A stretch of DNA of 56,875 bases from Desulfovibrionales bacterium (GTDB taxonomy: Bacteria > Desulfobacterota > Desulfovibrionia > Desulfovibrionales > Desulfovibrionaceae), in NCBI GenBank assembly GCA_030156255.1, contig JASGMV010000023.1:1-56875 (forward strand), in the 5' to 3' direction. Under the pieces are notes generated by a model. It was not told the origin of the DNA, did not search any database, and worked only from the letters and a program-made list of their open reading frames with translations. Positions 1-8,553 of the stretch are shown piece after piece; position 1 is the stretch's first letter, and every line of letters begins with the position of its first letter. Made by a program: the position numbers and the translations under genes.

Positions 1-653
1 ACCTCGGCCTCCCCGGACGGCTCCCCCCGGCGGCGCCGGATTTCACCCAGCAAAGCCAAAAACAGCCCGCCCACGGCCACGGCCCCGGTCATGAAGTGCA
101 GGTAACGCGGGATCAACATGGGTTCGCCCCAGTTGAGCAGCGTCCCCTGCTGGTTGTCGAAATAGGGAAGCCAGCGCGCCGGATCGAGCATCATGGTCAT
201 GTGGTTCACCAGGATGAACGCCGTGGCGAGCAGCAAAAGCAGCGCGACGCCCAACACGGCGGGCCGGCCTCTGCCGTTTTTCGGAAAACGGAAGTCGTGC
301 AGGTACAGGCCGTAGTAGGCCAACATGACCAGGACCATGATGGAGAGCCACCAAACGGCCATAAGCACGGAGCTGGTGTAGAGAAATACGCCGTACAGGA
401 CCTGGAGGAACAACAGCGGCGGCACCCCCAGGTTGACGGTCAGGGCCAGAGCGCCCGGCAACTTGCAGGCCGCGCAGTGGTCCAGCTCCCCCTGGGCGCC
501 GCGCAGAATGCGCGCCAACGTGATGGCCGTCGCGCCGACCACCACGTTCATGAACAGCAGATGCGCGACGAACGTCGCAAGGAGTAGCGCCTCGAACCAC
601 CCCCAAGGCGCCGGGAGGGGATCCACCACGGGAATCAGTGCAGCCGGGTCCAT
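1..653 (-). CDS. Polytopic membrane protein, 3' end cut by window edge
   Basis: The frame opens at ATG 653 behind an AAGGAGGG ribosome site and runs off the left edge, so only the first 217 codons are visible. It shows about five hydrophobic spans (roughly residues 18-48, 69-92, 97-118, 133-152 and 175-195). Histidines sit inside or next to the spans (H31, and HM in the fourth span), and there is a CAAC motif at 60-63. The layout and the stretch GVPPLLFLQVLYG resemble haem-b type quinone-interacting membrane subunits, including the CydA-like family, but I cannot name the family with confidence. It is divergent from coaX across a 233-base spacer. A multi-haem partner gene might lie beyond the edge. 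The membrane location is seen in the sequence; a haem or quinone role is inference. Confidence 0.6.
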   Translation of the reverse strand, partial: MDPAALIPVVDPLPAPWGWFEALLLATFVAHLLFMNVVVGATAITLARILRGAQGELDHCAACKLPGALALTVNLGVPPLLFLQVLYGVFLYTSSVLMAVWWLSIMVLVMLAYYGLYLHDFRFPKNGRGRPAVLGVALLLLLATAFILVNHMTMMLDPARWLPYFDNQQGTLLNWGEPMLIPRYLHFMTGAVAVGGLFLALLGEIRRRRGEPSGEAE

Positions 654-729
654 AGACCCTCCTTGAACTTGCGGTTTATCCGCGACTTGATACTCTAGCG
701 CAGCTTTCGCTTGAGAAGAACCGGGGGAA

Positions 730-796
730 GGGGGAAGCCCATTTTAAAAAAAATGGCTTCCCCCGGCCCCATCCCCTTTCCCCAAAACTTTTTATG
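730..796 (-). repeat. Dispersed intergenic repeat, copy A, with long hairpin
   Basis: Read on the minus strand the element begins CATAAAAAGTTTTGGGG, passes through G-rich tracts, and ends in a near-perfect inverted repeat (arms 730-745 and 750-764). Related copies lie at 46606-46666 and 56823-56875. A second shared module (TCCGYCTTATGGATKG) lies at 830-845 and again at 19533-19548. Copy A sits between two divergent genes, so it cannot be a terminator for either neighbour. Confidence 0.6.
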
Positions 797-886
797 GGGA
801 GGGACCCGTAAGTCGGACCAGGGCGCCTCTCCGTCTTATGGATTGCTGCAACATAAAATTACTCTGACGGCGCCCGCGAGGCTCAT

Positions 887-1678
887 ATGTCCGACCACCG
901 CCTTTTACTATTGGACGTAGGAAACACCGGAGTCAAGATCGGATTGGCCCGGGAAGACGGATTGGCCGCATCTTTCACGCTGCCCACGGACCCGCGGGAA
1001 ACCTCGGACTCGCTGGGCCTCAAGCTGATGGACCTCTGCCGTTTTCAAGACCTCGCCCCGGCCGACGTGGAGGCCGTGGCGGTCTCCAGCGTCTCCCCGC
1101 CCTTAAACCCCATCATTTCCGACGCCGCACAGCGCTACTTCGGGCGCCGGGCCTTATTCGTCCCGGCGGACATCGGCCTGGACATCGAGAACCGTTACGA
1201 GCGGCCTCAGGAGGTCGGCGCGGACCGGCTGACGGCGGCCTTCGCCGCCCGCCGTCTCCTGGACGACGAGCGGATCATCGTCATCGACTTCGGCACGGCC
1301 ACCACCTTCGACTGCGTCCAGGGCGACGCCTATCTGGGAGGGCTCATCTGCCCCGGGGTGATGAGTTCGGCCAGGGCCCTGGCCAGCTCTACGGCCAAAC
1401 TGCCGCAAATCGATCTGCGCCTGGAGCCGGGCGGGCTGCAGGTCGGGCGCTCCACCAAAGCCAGCCTGAACCAGGGGTTGATCCACGGATTCGCGGCCAT
1501 GGCCGAAGGACTCGTGGGGCGGCTGCGAGAGGCCATGGGCGGGTCGGCGGCCGTTGTGGCCACAGGCGGGCTGGCGGGCCGCATCGCCCAGGTCTGCGCC
1601 GTGCTGGACGTGGTCAAACCGGACTTGATGCTGGACGGCCTGCGGCTCGCCTGGCTGGAGCGGGAAGCGCGCTCCTGA
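887..1678 (+). CDS. coaX: Type III pantothenate kinase CoaX
   Basis: This gene encodes 263 residues, the usual length for type III pantothenate kinases, which phosphorylate pantothenate in the first step of coenzyme A synthesis in the cytoplasm. The ASKHA-fold phosphate-binding motif is visible at the N-terminus (LLLDVGNTGVKIG). The family motif GADRLTA follows near residue 105, then DFGTATTFD near 127 and a glycine-rich ATGGLAGR near the C-terminus. The type III enzyme typically needs a monovalent cation. The start at ATG 887 has a short GAGG ahead of it. It stands alone, divergent from the membrane protein to the left and convergent with the GH65 operon to the right. The assignment is secure from the motifs. 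Confidence 0.93.
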   Translation: MSDHRLLLLDVGNTGVKIGLAREDGLAASFTLPTDPRETSDSLGLKLMDLCRFQDLAPADVEAVAVSSVSPPLNPIISDAAQRYFGRRALFVPADIGLDIENRYERPQEVGADRLTAAFAARRLLDDERIIVIDFGTATTFDCVQGDAYLGGLICPGVMSSARALASSTAKLPQIDLRLEPGGLQVGRSTKASLNQGLIHGFAAMAEGLVGRLREAMGGSAAVVATGGLAGRIAQVCAVLDVVKPDLMLDGLRLAWLEREARS

Positions 1679-1818
1679 CCCGCAAAGTCGGAGCAAGCCC
1701 TCTCCGGCGAGCGCCCCAAAAATCGGAGATGGCGCGGCGAGCAAAGGCCAGCGTCGAGGCGGCCATCCGCCGCGCAAGGATTCGGCGTCTTCGCAGCAAT
1801 GAAGCAGAGGCGGCGTCT

Positions 1819-4800
1819 TCAACCGGCTGCGACCGGGACAAAAACCTCCCGACCCGGCTCAAGCTCCAGCTTTTTGCCGTTGACCACCGCTTTTTTGGGC
1901 CTGTCGCCGTTGCCGTGCGCCCTCACGCGCACCCCGTCCTTGCTTTCCACAAGGTCGAAGCGCAGGCGGCCGCGCATCAATTCGAAGGACAGCCCCTTCC
2001 AGACGTCCGGCAGCGCAGGCGCCACCCGCAGGACGGAGCCGCACAGGTCCACGCCCGCAAAGTAGCGCAGCACCAAATCGATGGTTCCGGCCATGACCCC
2101 GGTGTGAACGCCCTCGATGGTGGTCCCGCCCTGGGTGTCGTAGATGTCGCTCTCCATGGCCTCCATGAACCAACTCCAGGCCGGGACTTCCGGCAGGTAG
2201 GAAGCCACGATGGCGTGGACGATCTTGCTCAAGGTCGAGCCGTGGCTGGTGCGCTTTTCGTAATAATCGTAGTTGATCTTCAGCAGCTCGATCGGGTCGC
2301 CCGGTTCGTAGCCCAGCTTTTCGAGAATCCGACAGACTTCATCCGGCGACAATACGTAGAAAGTCATGAGCACGTCGGCCTGCTTGGCGACCTTGTAGCG
2401 GTCCGGCGAATCGCCCTCGGCCTTGAGGATGCGGTCCATGCGGTTGATGCGGTAGTAGCGTTTGCGGTACCCATCCCAGTCCAGCTCTTTCAGGTCCATG
2501 TAGCCGTCGAACTGGCTGATCACCTTGTCCTCGTTGATGATGACGTTCATGCCCAAGGCCATGGCGCGCCACTTCTCGATCTCCTCGGCCTTGAGTCCGA
2601 TTTTGGACCGGAGGGGATCCAAGGCCCGCTCCGGCATGGACTGGAGTAAATCGAGGGCCCGCTCCATGAGCCAGGCGACCATGATGTTGGTGTAGGCGTT
2701 GTCCTTGAGCCCGGGCTCGTCCGAGTCCGGCAGGGCCTCGTGGAATTCGTCCGGCCCCATCACTCCGGAGATGTGGAACCTCCCGTCCGTGGGGTCGAAC
2801 TCGGCGATACTGGCCCAGAACCGGGCGATCTCCAGCATCATCTCCGCGCCGGCCTCCTGCAAGAACTTGTGGTCCCCGGCGCAGGAGACGTATTTCCAGG
2901 TGTTGTAAAAAACCGCGATGGACACATGGCGCTGCCGCCGGCTCAAATCCGGGCCCCAGTTCTCGCTGGCGGGATTGTAATGCAGCTCCTGGGTGTCCTC
3001 ATAGCCGTCGTCCGCGGTCTGCCACGGGTACATGGCGCCTTCGTAGCCGTTTTGCCTGGCGTACTCCCGGGCGGGCCCGAGCCGGCGGTAGCGGTACATG
3101 AGCAGCGCCTTGGCGATGGCCGGAAAATGCAAGAGGTAGAAAGGGAGAATGTAAAGCTCGTCCCAAAAAATGTGCCCGCGGTAAGCCTCCCCGTGCAAGC
3201 CTCTGGCCGGCATGCCGACGTCGAACATGGTGTTGTGGGGCGAGGCCGTGACCAGCAGATGGTAGATGTGCAGCCGCAGGGTGCGCTGCACGAAGCGATC
3301 GCCCTCCACTCGGATGTCCGCCCGCTTCCACAATGACTTCCAGGCGCGTTTGTGCGGCGTCCAGGAGGATTGAAAGGTCTTGGCCTTGCCCAGGCTGCGG
3401 TCCGAAGCGGCCACGGGGTCGCTGTCGTCCTCGTCCTTGGACGTGTGCACGGCGACGAGCTTCTCCAGCGTGTACGTCATGTTCTCCGCGGCCTCGAAGG
3501 TGAACACTTCGCTGACCTTGGCCTCGTCGCGTTCGTAAAAACGCTCGAACTCCAAGGACCTGCCGTCCTCCTTGAGCCGGTGGCCGGCGCGCATGACGAT
3601 TTCATAGCGGGAATTGGAGGTCACGGTCCGCAGCAGGATGCTGCCGTTCTCCTGGGAGGCGGACAGAAAGTCCAGATGCTTGGAGGTCAGCTCGCGATAC
3701 CGGGCCACGCCCTGGTTCTCCACATTGCCGTCCAGGGAGGAGCGAATCGTCATGCGGGCCGTGTAATTGACCGGCGTCAGAGAGTACTCCAGCGCGCACA
3801 GGTGGGGGTTCTCCATGCTGGCGAACCTTCGGGACATGATCCGGGTGATGCGGCCGAGCTTGTCTCGGCAAACCAGGGACCGGCAAAGCGTGGCCGTGCG
3901 CATGTCCAGGGATTCGGCGTAATGCAGCAGGTCCATGGAAAGCGGGCTCTGGTACGGCCCGGCCCCGATACGGAACTCCACGGACAGCCAATTGGGGCAA
4001 TTCACGAAGTCGTTGTTGTAAATGGCTCGGCCGTGCACGTCGCTGGGCGCCTTGTTGTAGACGCCGGCGATGTAGGTTCCCGGATAAAACGAAAATCCGG
4101 CGGACTCCCCTTCAAAACAGCCGCGCACGCCCAGATAGCCGTTGCCCACGGTGGTCAGGGTCTCCCGAAGCTTTTCGTCGCCGGGGTCGAATCCATGATA
4201 GTCGAGGCGCCAGTTGGCCCGCTCCAGGCCCTCCTCGAACCACAAACGAAAATCGGCGACGCTGAGTTCGTTCAGGTCGCTGACGACCATATCCGCGCCG
4301 AAGCGCTGGAGCAGGCGCCCATCCTCGCTTCGGGCGAGGCCGATGACCAGAGCGAAATTGCCTTTGGCGCCCGCCTGGACGCCGGAGATGGAGTCGTCCA
4401 CCACCACGCACTCGCCCGGCCGAAGCCCCAACGCCTGCGCCGCGCGGACAAAGATGTCCGGCTCGGGTTTCGCAGCCAGTCCGGCTTGCCTGGCCGTCTG
4501 GCCGTCCACGCGGGTTTCGAACAAGTCGTCCAGGCCGGCCATTTCCAGCACCAGCTTGCAATTGCGGCTGGAAGAGGTCACTCCCACCCGGACGCCCCCC
4601 GCCTTGAGGCTTTTCACGAAGCAGACGGCGGCGTCATAGACTTCCGGTCCCTGATCTCTGAGCTTTTTCAAAAAAATTTCATTCTTCTTGTTGCCCAGCC
4701 CGCAAATGGTCTCGGCGTCCGGAGGATCGTCCTCCGCCCCGTGAGGAAGCTGCACCCCGCGCGACTTGAGGAAGCTCATCACCCCTTCGAAACGGGGTTT

Positions 4801-4986
4801 TCCATCCATGTACTGCTGAAAATCTCCAAACGGATCAAACGGGTTGAAGGGCTCTTTCTCCTGCTCGGAGCGCGCCTTCAGGTATTCGTTGAACATTTCC
4901 TCCCAGGCCTGGCGGTGCAACTTGACCGTATCCGCAATGACCCCGTCCATATCGAAGATGACGCCTTTCAACTCGGCTTTGAGCAT
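1819..4986 (-). CDS. Beta-phosphoglucomutase / GH65 glycoside phosphorylase fusion
   Basis: This is a two-enzyme fusion of 1055 residues. Residues 1-230 are an HAD-fold beta-phosphoglucomutase with the nucleophile and acid/base pair in FDMDGV (D12, D14), a SSSRNC motif and a KPEPDIF lysine motif. From about 245 to the end is a GH65 disaccharide phosphorylase, with WDE near 455 and GPDEF, whose E747 fits the general acid. HGSTLS and TTIEGVHTG near the C-terminus are typical of the family. GH65 enzymes cleave trehalose, maltose, kojibiose or nigerose with phosphate to beta-glucose-1-phosphate, which the mutase converts to glucose-6-phosphate, so the fusion would channel the product. Which disaccharide is used cannot be read from sequence. 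I prefer ATG 4986 (AAGGGAG ahead) over the longer frame from 5034. It is the last gene of a three-gene minus-strand operon. Confidence 0.9.
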   Translation of the reverse strand: MLKAELKGVIFDMDGVIADTVKLHRQAWEEMFNEYLKARSEQEKEPFNPFDPFGDFQQYMDGKPRFEGVMSFLKSRGVQLPHGAEDDPPDAETICGLGNKKNEIFLKKLRDQGPEVYDAAVCFVKSLKAGGVRVGVTSSSRNCKLVLEMAGLDDLFETRVDGQTARQAGLAAKPEPDIFVRAAQALGLRPGECVVVDDSISGVQAGAKGNFALVIGLARSEDGRLLQRFGADMVVSDLNELSVADFRLWFEEGLERANWRLDYHGFDPGDEKLRETLTTVGNGYLGVRGCFEGESAGFSFYPGTYIAGVYNKAPSDVHGRAIYNNDFVNCPNWLSVEFRIGAGPYQSPLSMDLLHYAESLDMRTATLCRSLVCRDKLGRITRIMSRRFASMENPHLCALEYSLTPVNYTARMTIRSSLDGNVENQGVARYRELTSKHLDFLSASQENGSILLRTVTSNSRYEIVMRAGHRLKEDGRSLEFERFYERDEAKVSEVFTFEAAENMTYTLEKLVAVHTSKDEDDSDPVAASDRSLGKAKTFQSSWTPHKRAWKSLWKRADIRVEGDRFVQRTLRLHIYHLLVTASPHNTMFDVGMPARGLHGEAYRGHIFWDELYILPFYLLHFPAIAKALLMYRYRRLGPAREYARQNGYEGAMYPWQTADDGYEDTQELHYNPASENWGPDLSRRQRHVSIAVFYNTWKYVSCAGDHKFLQEAGAEMMLEIARFWASIAEFDPTDGRFHISGVMGPDEFHEALPDSDEPGLKDNAYTNIMVAWLMERALDLLQSMPERALDPLRSKIGLKAEEIEKWRAMALGMNVIINEDKVISQFDGYMDLKELDWDGYRKRYYRINRMDRILKAEGDSPDRYKVAKQADVLMTFYVLSPDEVCRILEKLGYEPGDPIELLKINYDYYEKRTSHGSTLSKIVHAIVASYLPEVPAWSWFMEAMESDIYDTQGGTTIEGVHTGVMAGTIDLVLRYFAGVDLCGSVLRVAPALPDVWKGLSFELMRGRLRFDLVESKDGVRVRAHGNGDRPKKAVVNGKKLELEPGREVFVPVAAG

Positions 4987-5014
4987 GGTCCGGCTCCCTT
5001 GGAATGATTCATCG

Positions 5015-5049
5015 GAGCGCAAAATTTCTGACAAATTTTGCTGACGCTC
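5015..5049 (-). promoter_or_regulatory. Stem-loop directly ahead of GH65 fusion gene
   Basis: A perfect 9-base inverted repeat (GCAAAATTT at 5019-5027, AAATTTTGC at 5033-5041) is extended by GAGC/GCTC at its base with a small bulge. It ends about 15 bases before the ribosome site of the GH65 fusion. Its stem sequence resembles that of the hairpin at 5117-5155. There is no T-tract, so RNA stability or translation control is likelier than termination. Confidence 0.5.
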
Positions 5050-5116
5050 GGTTCCGCCTGCTCGGGAAATGAATTCCCGCTTGTCTTCACTGGCGCGCCC
5101 CGCTCTCGCGTGGCGA

Positions 5117-5155
5117 TGATGGGAGCAAAATATTCAACACATTTTGCTCCCATCA
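5117..5155 (-). promoter_or_regulatory. 15-base perfect inverted repeat between the two mutase genes
   Basis: Arms at 5117-5131 and 5141-5155 pair over 15 bases without mismatch, with a 9-base loop. It lies in the 209-base spacer between the stand-alone mutase and the GH65 fusion. There is no run of T on the minus strand. It could stabilise the upstream message, cause partial read-through, or bind a dimeric regulator. Confidence 0.5.
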
Positions 5156-5195
5156 CTATCTGCTTCAGCGCATCGCGTACCGTCTACGCCGCGTA

Positions 5196-5960
5196 TCAGG
5201 CCGCGGCCTTTTCCTCGAATTTGCGTTTCAAGGCATCCAGGCTGATTTCTTCAAGGTCCCGGACCACCACGTCGGCGCCGGCCTCGCGCAGAAGATCGGG
5301 GGCCACGCTGCGGGCGACGCCGATCGTCAAGCCGAATCCGCCGTCGGCTCCCGCCTGAACGCCGGAAATTGCGTCCTCCACCACCACCCCGCAGTCGGGG
5401 GAAAATCCCATCTCCTTGGCCGCCCGGATGAAGATATCAGGCTCGGGCTTGCCGGCCAGGCCCAGTTGCTTGGACACGACTCCGTCCACCTGGGCGTCGA
5501 ACAAATCCGAAATCCCGGCCATTTCCAGAACCGCGGCGCAGTTGCGGCTGGAGGAGGCCACGCCCGTCTTGAGCCCGGCGGCCCGCAAATTTTTTATGAA
5601 CGTTATGGATGTTTCGTAACGCTCGGGTCCGTTGTTTTTCAGGACCCGCTGGAAGGCTTCGTTTTTCCTGTTTCCCAATCCGCAAACGGTCCAGGCGTCC
5701 ACGGGATCGTCTTCGCTCCCCATGGGCAGCTCGATTCCCCGCGACTCCAAAAAGCTTTTGACCCCCTCGAAGCGGGGCTTCCCGTCCACATAGGCGTGAT
5801 AGTCCTTATCCGGATCAAAAGGGACGTAGGGCTTCCCCTCGCGCTCGGACCATTTTTTCAAAAATTCGTTGAACATGGACTCCCAGGCGTCTTGATGCAG
5901 TCTGGCCGTATCGGTGACCACCCCGTCCAGATCGAAAACAACGCCTCTCAACTGCGCCAT
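5196..5960 (-). CDS. pgmB: Beta-phosphoglucomutase, stand-alone
   Basis: The 254-residue product is an HAD-superfamily beta-phosphoglucomutase. It shows the catalytic FDLDGV pair (D10, D12), SSSRNC near 125, KPEPDIF near 175 and the acidic [12 protein letters not shown] motif near 195. The reaction is beta-glucose-1-phosphate to glucose-6-phosphate in the cytoplasm. It can be aligned along nearly its whole length with the first 230 residues of the GH65 fusion just downstream, including the shared stretches [14 protein letters not shown] and LEMAG, so the two look like products of a local duplication. The start at ATG 5960 has AAGGAGA about 9 bases before it. It lies 32 bases after the HAD phosphatase gene in the same operon. 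The family also contains pyrophosphatases and other sugar phosphatases, so the exact substrate is inferred from context. Confidence 0.85.
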   Translation of the reverse strand: MAQLRGVVFDLDGVVTDTARLHQDAWESMFNEFLKKWSEREGKPYVPFDPDKDYHAYVDGKPRFEGVKSFLESRGIELPMGSEDDPVDAWTVCGLGNRKNEAFQRVLKNNGPERYETSITFIKNLRAAGLKTGVASSSRNCAAVLEMAGISDLFDAQVDGVVSKQLGLAGKPEPDIFIRAAKEMGFSPDCGVVVEDAISGVQAGADGGFGLTIGVARSVAPDLLREAGADVVVRDLEEISLDALKRKFEEKAAA

Positions 5961-5992
5961 GCCCACGTCTCCTTCTTGTAAGCTGTTCCTTA

Positions 5993-7207
5993 TCAATCCG
6001 CTCCCGCGGCCCGGCCCAAAGCCGCCACCAGCGCGTCCGGCTCCTCGACGACAACGCTCTTGGCGCGCGCCTTGGCGACCTTTGCGGCCAACGCCTTGTC
6101 GCGGGTCACGAAAACGGCCCGGGTGTCCGGGCACTGTTCCGCCACTCGCAGCAGCATGGGAACGTCCGAATGGGTGTCTCCGCACACGAGCTGAGGCCCC
6201 TGCGACAAATCCAGGTCCAATTGGCTCGCCACGGCCGCGACGCCGTCGCCCTTGTCGAAATCCTTGAGTCCGCCCTCGGCGTCGTCCACGGTGAGCATCA
6301 TCTCTATATCCAGCCCCGTGTCCTCGATGACCAGCCGCGCGCCCTCGGGATCGATCTCCCGCACCAGACGCTGCACCGTGCGCAGCATGGCGTAGGACTC
6401 CTCGCGGTCCACGGAGTTGGCGATGTCCTGCCGGGCCACGGTGGTCTGGCCGAACTTGAACTGCAGCCCCGAACCGATCAAGGCGAACTTCCGATAAGCA
6501 GGCTTTTTCAGCAGGCCGTCCAGGCGCGCATTGAGTTCGTCCAGCGTCCGCCGCTCGGCCGAATCGATGGGCAGGTGATGGCGGACCCCGCGCAAGTCGA
6601 CGCATTCTCGCCCCTTGGAGGCGGCGTAGACCATGGTTCCGTCCGGCGTGACGGAAATGTCCAGGATGCCGGGTTCGGCCAGGGGGGCCGAAGTGAGGAC
6701 CACGGAAGTCCGGGTCTTGCGCTTGGCGAACCTGGCCAGCAGCAGCGCGTTGTACGCCGACTGCACCGAGGTCCGGTAACGGGCGCAATAGTTGTTCACC
6801 GTGCCGTCGCGGTCGGTCGCAAAGACGTTGTAGACGCGGCCTGCGACGATCTCCATGGCCCGCTCGACCTGGCTCTCGAAATCCGGATGGATTGCAGCCA
6901 GCAGGGCCATCAGGGCGTCCTCGCCGTGGGCCAGAAAATGGATGTCCTTTTGCAGCTCGCCGATCTCGTAGCCCAGATCCGCCGCTACGGGGCGCCCCTC
7001 CAAAAGGAGCGTCCGACTCCCGTTCTCCATCGGAATGGACTCCAGGCTGGCCAGGGCGTTGCGCAGAGAGTCGATGGATTCCGGGTCGGCCGCCGCGCCG
7101 TCCCACATCCGTTGGACCACTCCCCGGCGCACCTCCCGAGTTTCCGCCATCAGTCCATAAAAGTCTTTGAGTTCCAATATGTTACGTTTCTCGATAACCG
7201 AATACAT
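5993..7207 (-). CDS. HAD-IIB phosphatase, trehalose-phosphatase-like
   Basis: The protein has 404 residues. An N-terminal helical part of about 125 residues, not recognised, precedes an HAD phosphatase domain. The nucleophile motif is ATDRDGT (D132, D134), a [10 protein letters not shown] region follows, and the C-terminal acidic motif [11 protein letters not shown] is typical of class IIB (Cof/trehalose-6-phosphate phosphatase) enzymes. The FDKGDGV lysine also fits that class. As first gene of an operon with two beta-phosphoglucomutase domains and a GH65 phosphorylase, it may dephosphorylate a disaccharide phosphate that the phosphorylase then splits. That pathway is inference. GTG 7210 and ATG 7207 are both served by GAGGAG; I chose ATG. 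No trehalose-phosphate synthase gene is in the window. Confidence 0.65.
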   Translation of the reverse strand: MYSVIEKRNILELKDFYGLMAETREVRRGVVQRMWDGAAADPESIDSLRNALASLESIPMENGSRTLLLEGRPVAADLGYEIGELQKDIHFLAHGEDALMALLAAIHPDFESQVERAMEIVAGRVYNVFATDRDGTVNNYCARYRTSVQSAYNALLLARFAKRKTRTSVVLTSAPLAEPGILDISVTPDGTMVYAASKGRECVDLRGVRHHLPIDSAERRTLDELNARLDGLLKKPAYRKFALIGSGLQFKFGQTTVARQDIANSVDREESYAMLRTVQRLVREIDPEGARLVIEDTGLDIEMMLTVDDAEGGLKDFDKGDGVAAVASQLDLDLSQGPQLVCGDTHSDVPMLLRVAEQCPDTRAVFVTRDKALAAKVAKARAKSVVVEEPDALVAALGRAAGAD

Positions 7208-7241
7208 CACATCGGGCTCCTCGAGTCGTCCGTTGCTGATA

Positions 7242-7261
7242 CGCAGGGAAAAGTCCCTGCG
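7242..7261 (-). promoter_or_regulatory. Leader stem-loop of the sugar phosphorylase operon
   Basis: CGCAGGGA and TCCCTGCG form a perfect 8-base stem with a 4-base loop, between the predicted promoter and the first start codon of the operon. It may stabilise the transcript or act as an operator. Confidence 0.35.
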
Positions 7262-7278
7262 CCAAACTTTGCAGTTTT

Positions 7279-7306
7279 ATTATAGTAGCCCCGGGGGAGA
7301 AACAAA
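7279..7306 (-). promoter_or_regulatory. Candidate sigma-70 promoter for the sugar phosphorylase operon
   Basis: On the minus strand a perfect TATAAT (7284-7279) lies about 70 bases before the first gene. The only -35 candidate is the poor TTTGTT (7306-7301) at 16 bases spacing. The support comes mainly from the -10 box. Confidence 0.35.
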
Positions 7307-7431
7307 GCAAGCTGAGGGCTGAAATTTCAGTAATTTTTTGCCGGATCGCTCTTTCGCGCGTTATGGCCGAGGAGGATCGCGCTTTGCCGCCCCGGCCGGC
7401 CAAGAGGCCAAGGCTTCGCCAGGCCGCGGTC

Positions 7432-8553
7432 CTACTTGGGCAACGGGACTTTCACGTGAATGGGTTGCTGTACGCCGAAGGACGACTCGAAAGTCCGCAG
7501 CCGGCTCAACGTGGCCTCCGTGATTTCAGCCCCTTCCACCATCAGCAGCTTGCCGGTCTTGGTCTTGACGTCCGCGGCCAGGATCATGCCCATCTTCAAC
7601 TCCTTCAAGCCCAAGCTCCGTGGGAGATAGCCCTCTTCCTGGAACACCACGTATTCGAAAGACTCCAGGATGGACGGATCGTAGTAGCCCGTACGCCGCT
7701 TCAACTCGGCCATCACCTCGTGCTTGACGCCTCCGGCCTGGGTCAATTCGTCGTAATCGGTGATGAGCTTGAGCATCCGAGCGCCCTCCGGAACCGAAGG
7801 CGCCGCGTCGAACGTGTCGATCTGGTGCAAAATCATATCGGCCACGTCCTCCAGCCGCGGGATGTTGGAAATGAGGCTGGCCGCAACGGAAGGATGCATG
7901 CCATATATCTGCTTCTCTTCCTGGCTCAGCGGCTGGCCCGTGTACACCTTGCGAAGCACCTCCTCGGTGACGGAAACGCAGCCAAGCTGCGAAAGCATCC
8001 CCGCCAGCTCGTATTTCCAGATATTCGGCAACCCGCGCTTTTTCGCCACGCCGGTCATCAGGCGCTGGATGCGCTCGCTGCGCCCGAAGGCCTCGGGATT
8101 GACCAGCGACAACACGTCGGTGAGCACGCGCACGCTGCCGCGCAGCGTTCCCCGCAACAGATCCCGCTCGGCCGTGATCAGGCGATACTGTTCAAGCCCG
8201 GCGTCCAGCGCCGGCGTCAGCGTCTCCAAGGGGCAAGGCTTGGTCAGGAAACGAAAAACCGCCCCGTCGTTCACCGCCTTGATGGATGCGTCCAGATCCG
8301 CCTGCCCCGTCAACATGATGCGCACCGTGTCCGGATGCGTCTCCTTGACTCTAGTCAAAAACTCGATGCCGTTCATCTCCGGCATCTTGTAGTCCGAGAC
8401 CACGACTTCGAACGGCCCCTTCTCCTGGATGGCCTGGATTCCCTCCATCGGGCCAAGGGCCGTGGCCACCAGATATCGCTTGCGCAAGTTGAGCCGCATG
8501 CTCTGCAGAATGTTTTCCTCGTCGTCCACGAACAGAATCTTACCCTTCGACAT
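7432..8553 (-). CDS. Response regulator with HD-type output domain
   Basis: The product has 373 residues. A CheY-like receiver fills residues 1-120, with the acidic pocket D10-D11 and phospho-acceptor D54 in SDYKMPEMNG and the conserved lysine in FLTKPC. The remainder resembles an HD-GYP-like helical output domain (LLSQLG, MHPSVAASLI, LHQID), but the catalytic HD and GYP residues are not clearly present. It may therefore be a degenerate, signalling-only domain. The start at ATG 8553 lies behind GGAGGAAGG and overlaps the end of the upstream HDOD regulator by 14 bases, so translation is probably coupled. A HisKA kinase is encoded two genes upstream, and phosphotransfer from it is the natural inference. 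The longer frame from 8775 merely overlaps the upstream gene. Confidence 0.8.
   Translation of the reverse strand: MSKGKILFVDDEENILQSMRLNLRKRYLVATALGPMEGIQAIQEKGPFEVVVSDYKMPEMNGIEFLTRVKETHPDTVRIMLTGQADLDASIKAVNDGAVFRFLTKPCPLETLTPALDAGLEQYRLITAERDLLRGTLRGSVRVLTDVLSLVNPEAFGRSERIQRLMTGVAKKRGLPNIWKYELAGMLSQLGCVSVTEEVLRKVYTGQPLSQEEKQIYGMHPSVAASLISNIPRLEDVADMILHQIDTFDAAPSVPEGARMLKLITDYDELTQAGGVKHEVMAELKRRTGYYDPSILESFEYVVFQEEGYLPRSLGLKELKMGMILAADVKTKTGKLLMVEGAEITEATLSRLRTFESSFGVQQPIHVKVPLPK

Noticed and set aside
43-606. 187-codon frame at the left edge and its plus-strand rival
   Set aside because: Both are out of frame with the membrane protein that starts at 653 behind a strong ribosome site and shows clear hydrophobic spans.
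3352-5007. 551-codon plus-strand frame opposite the mutase-GH65 gene
   Set aside because: Shadow of a clear enzyme gene on the other strand, with no ribosome site and low-complexity composition.
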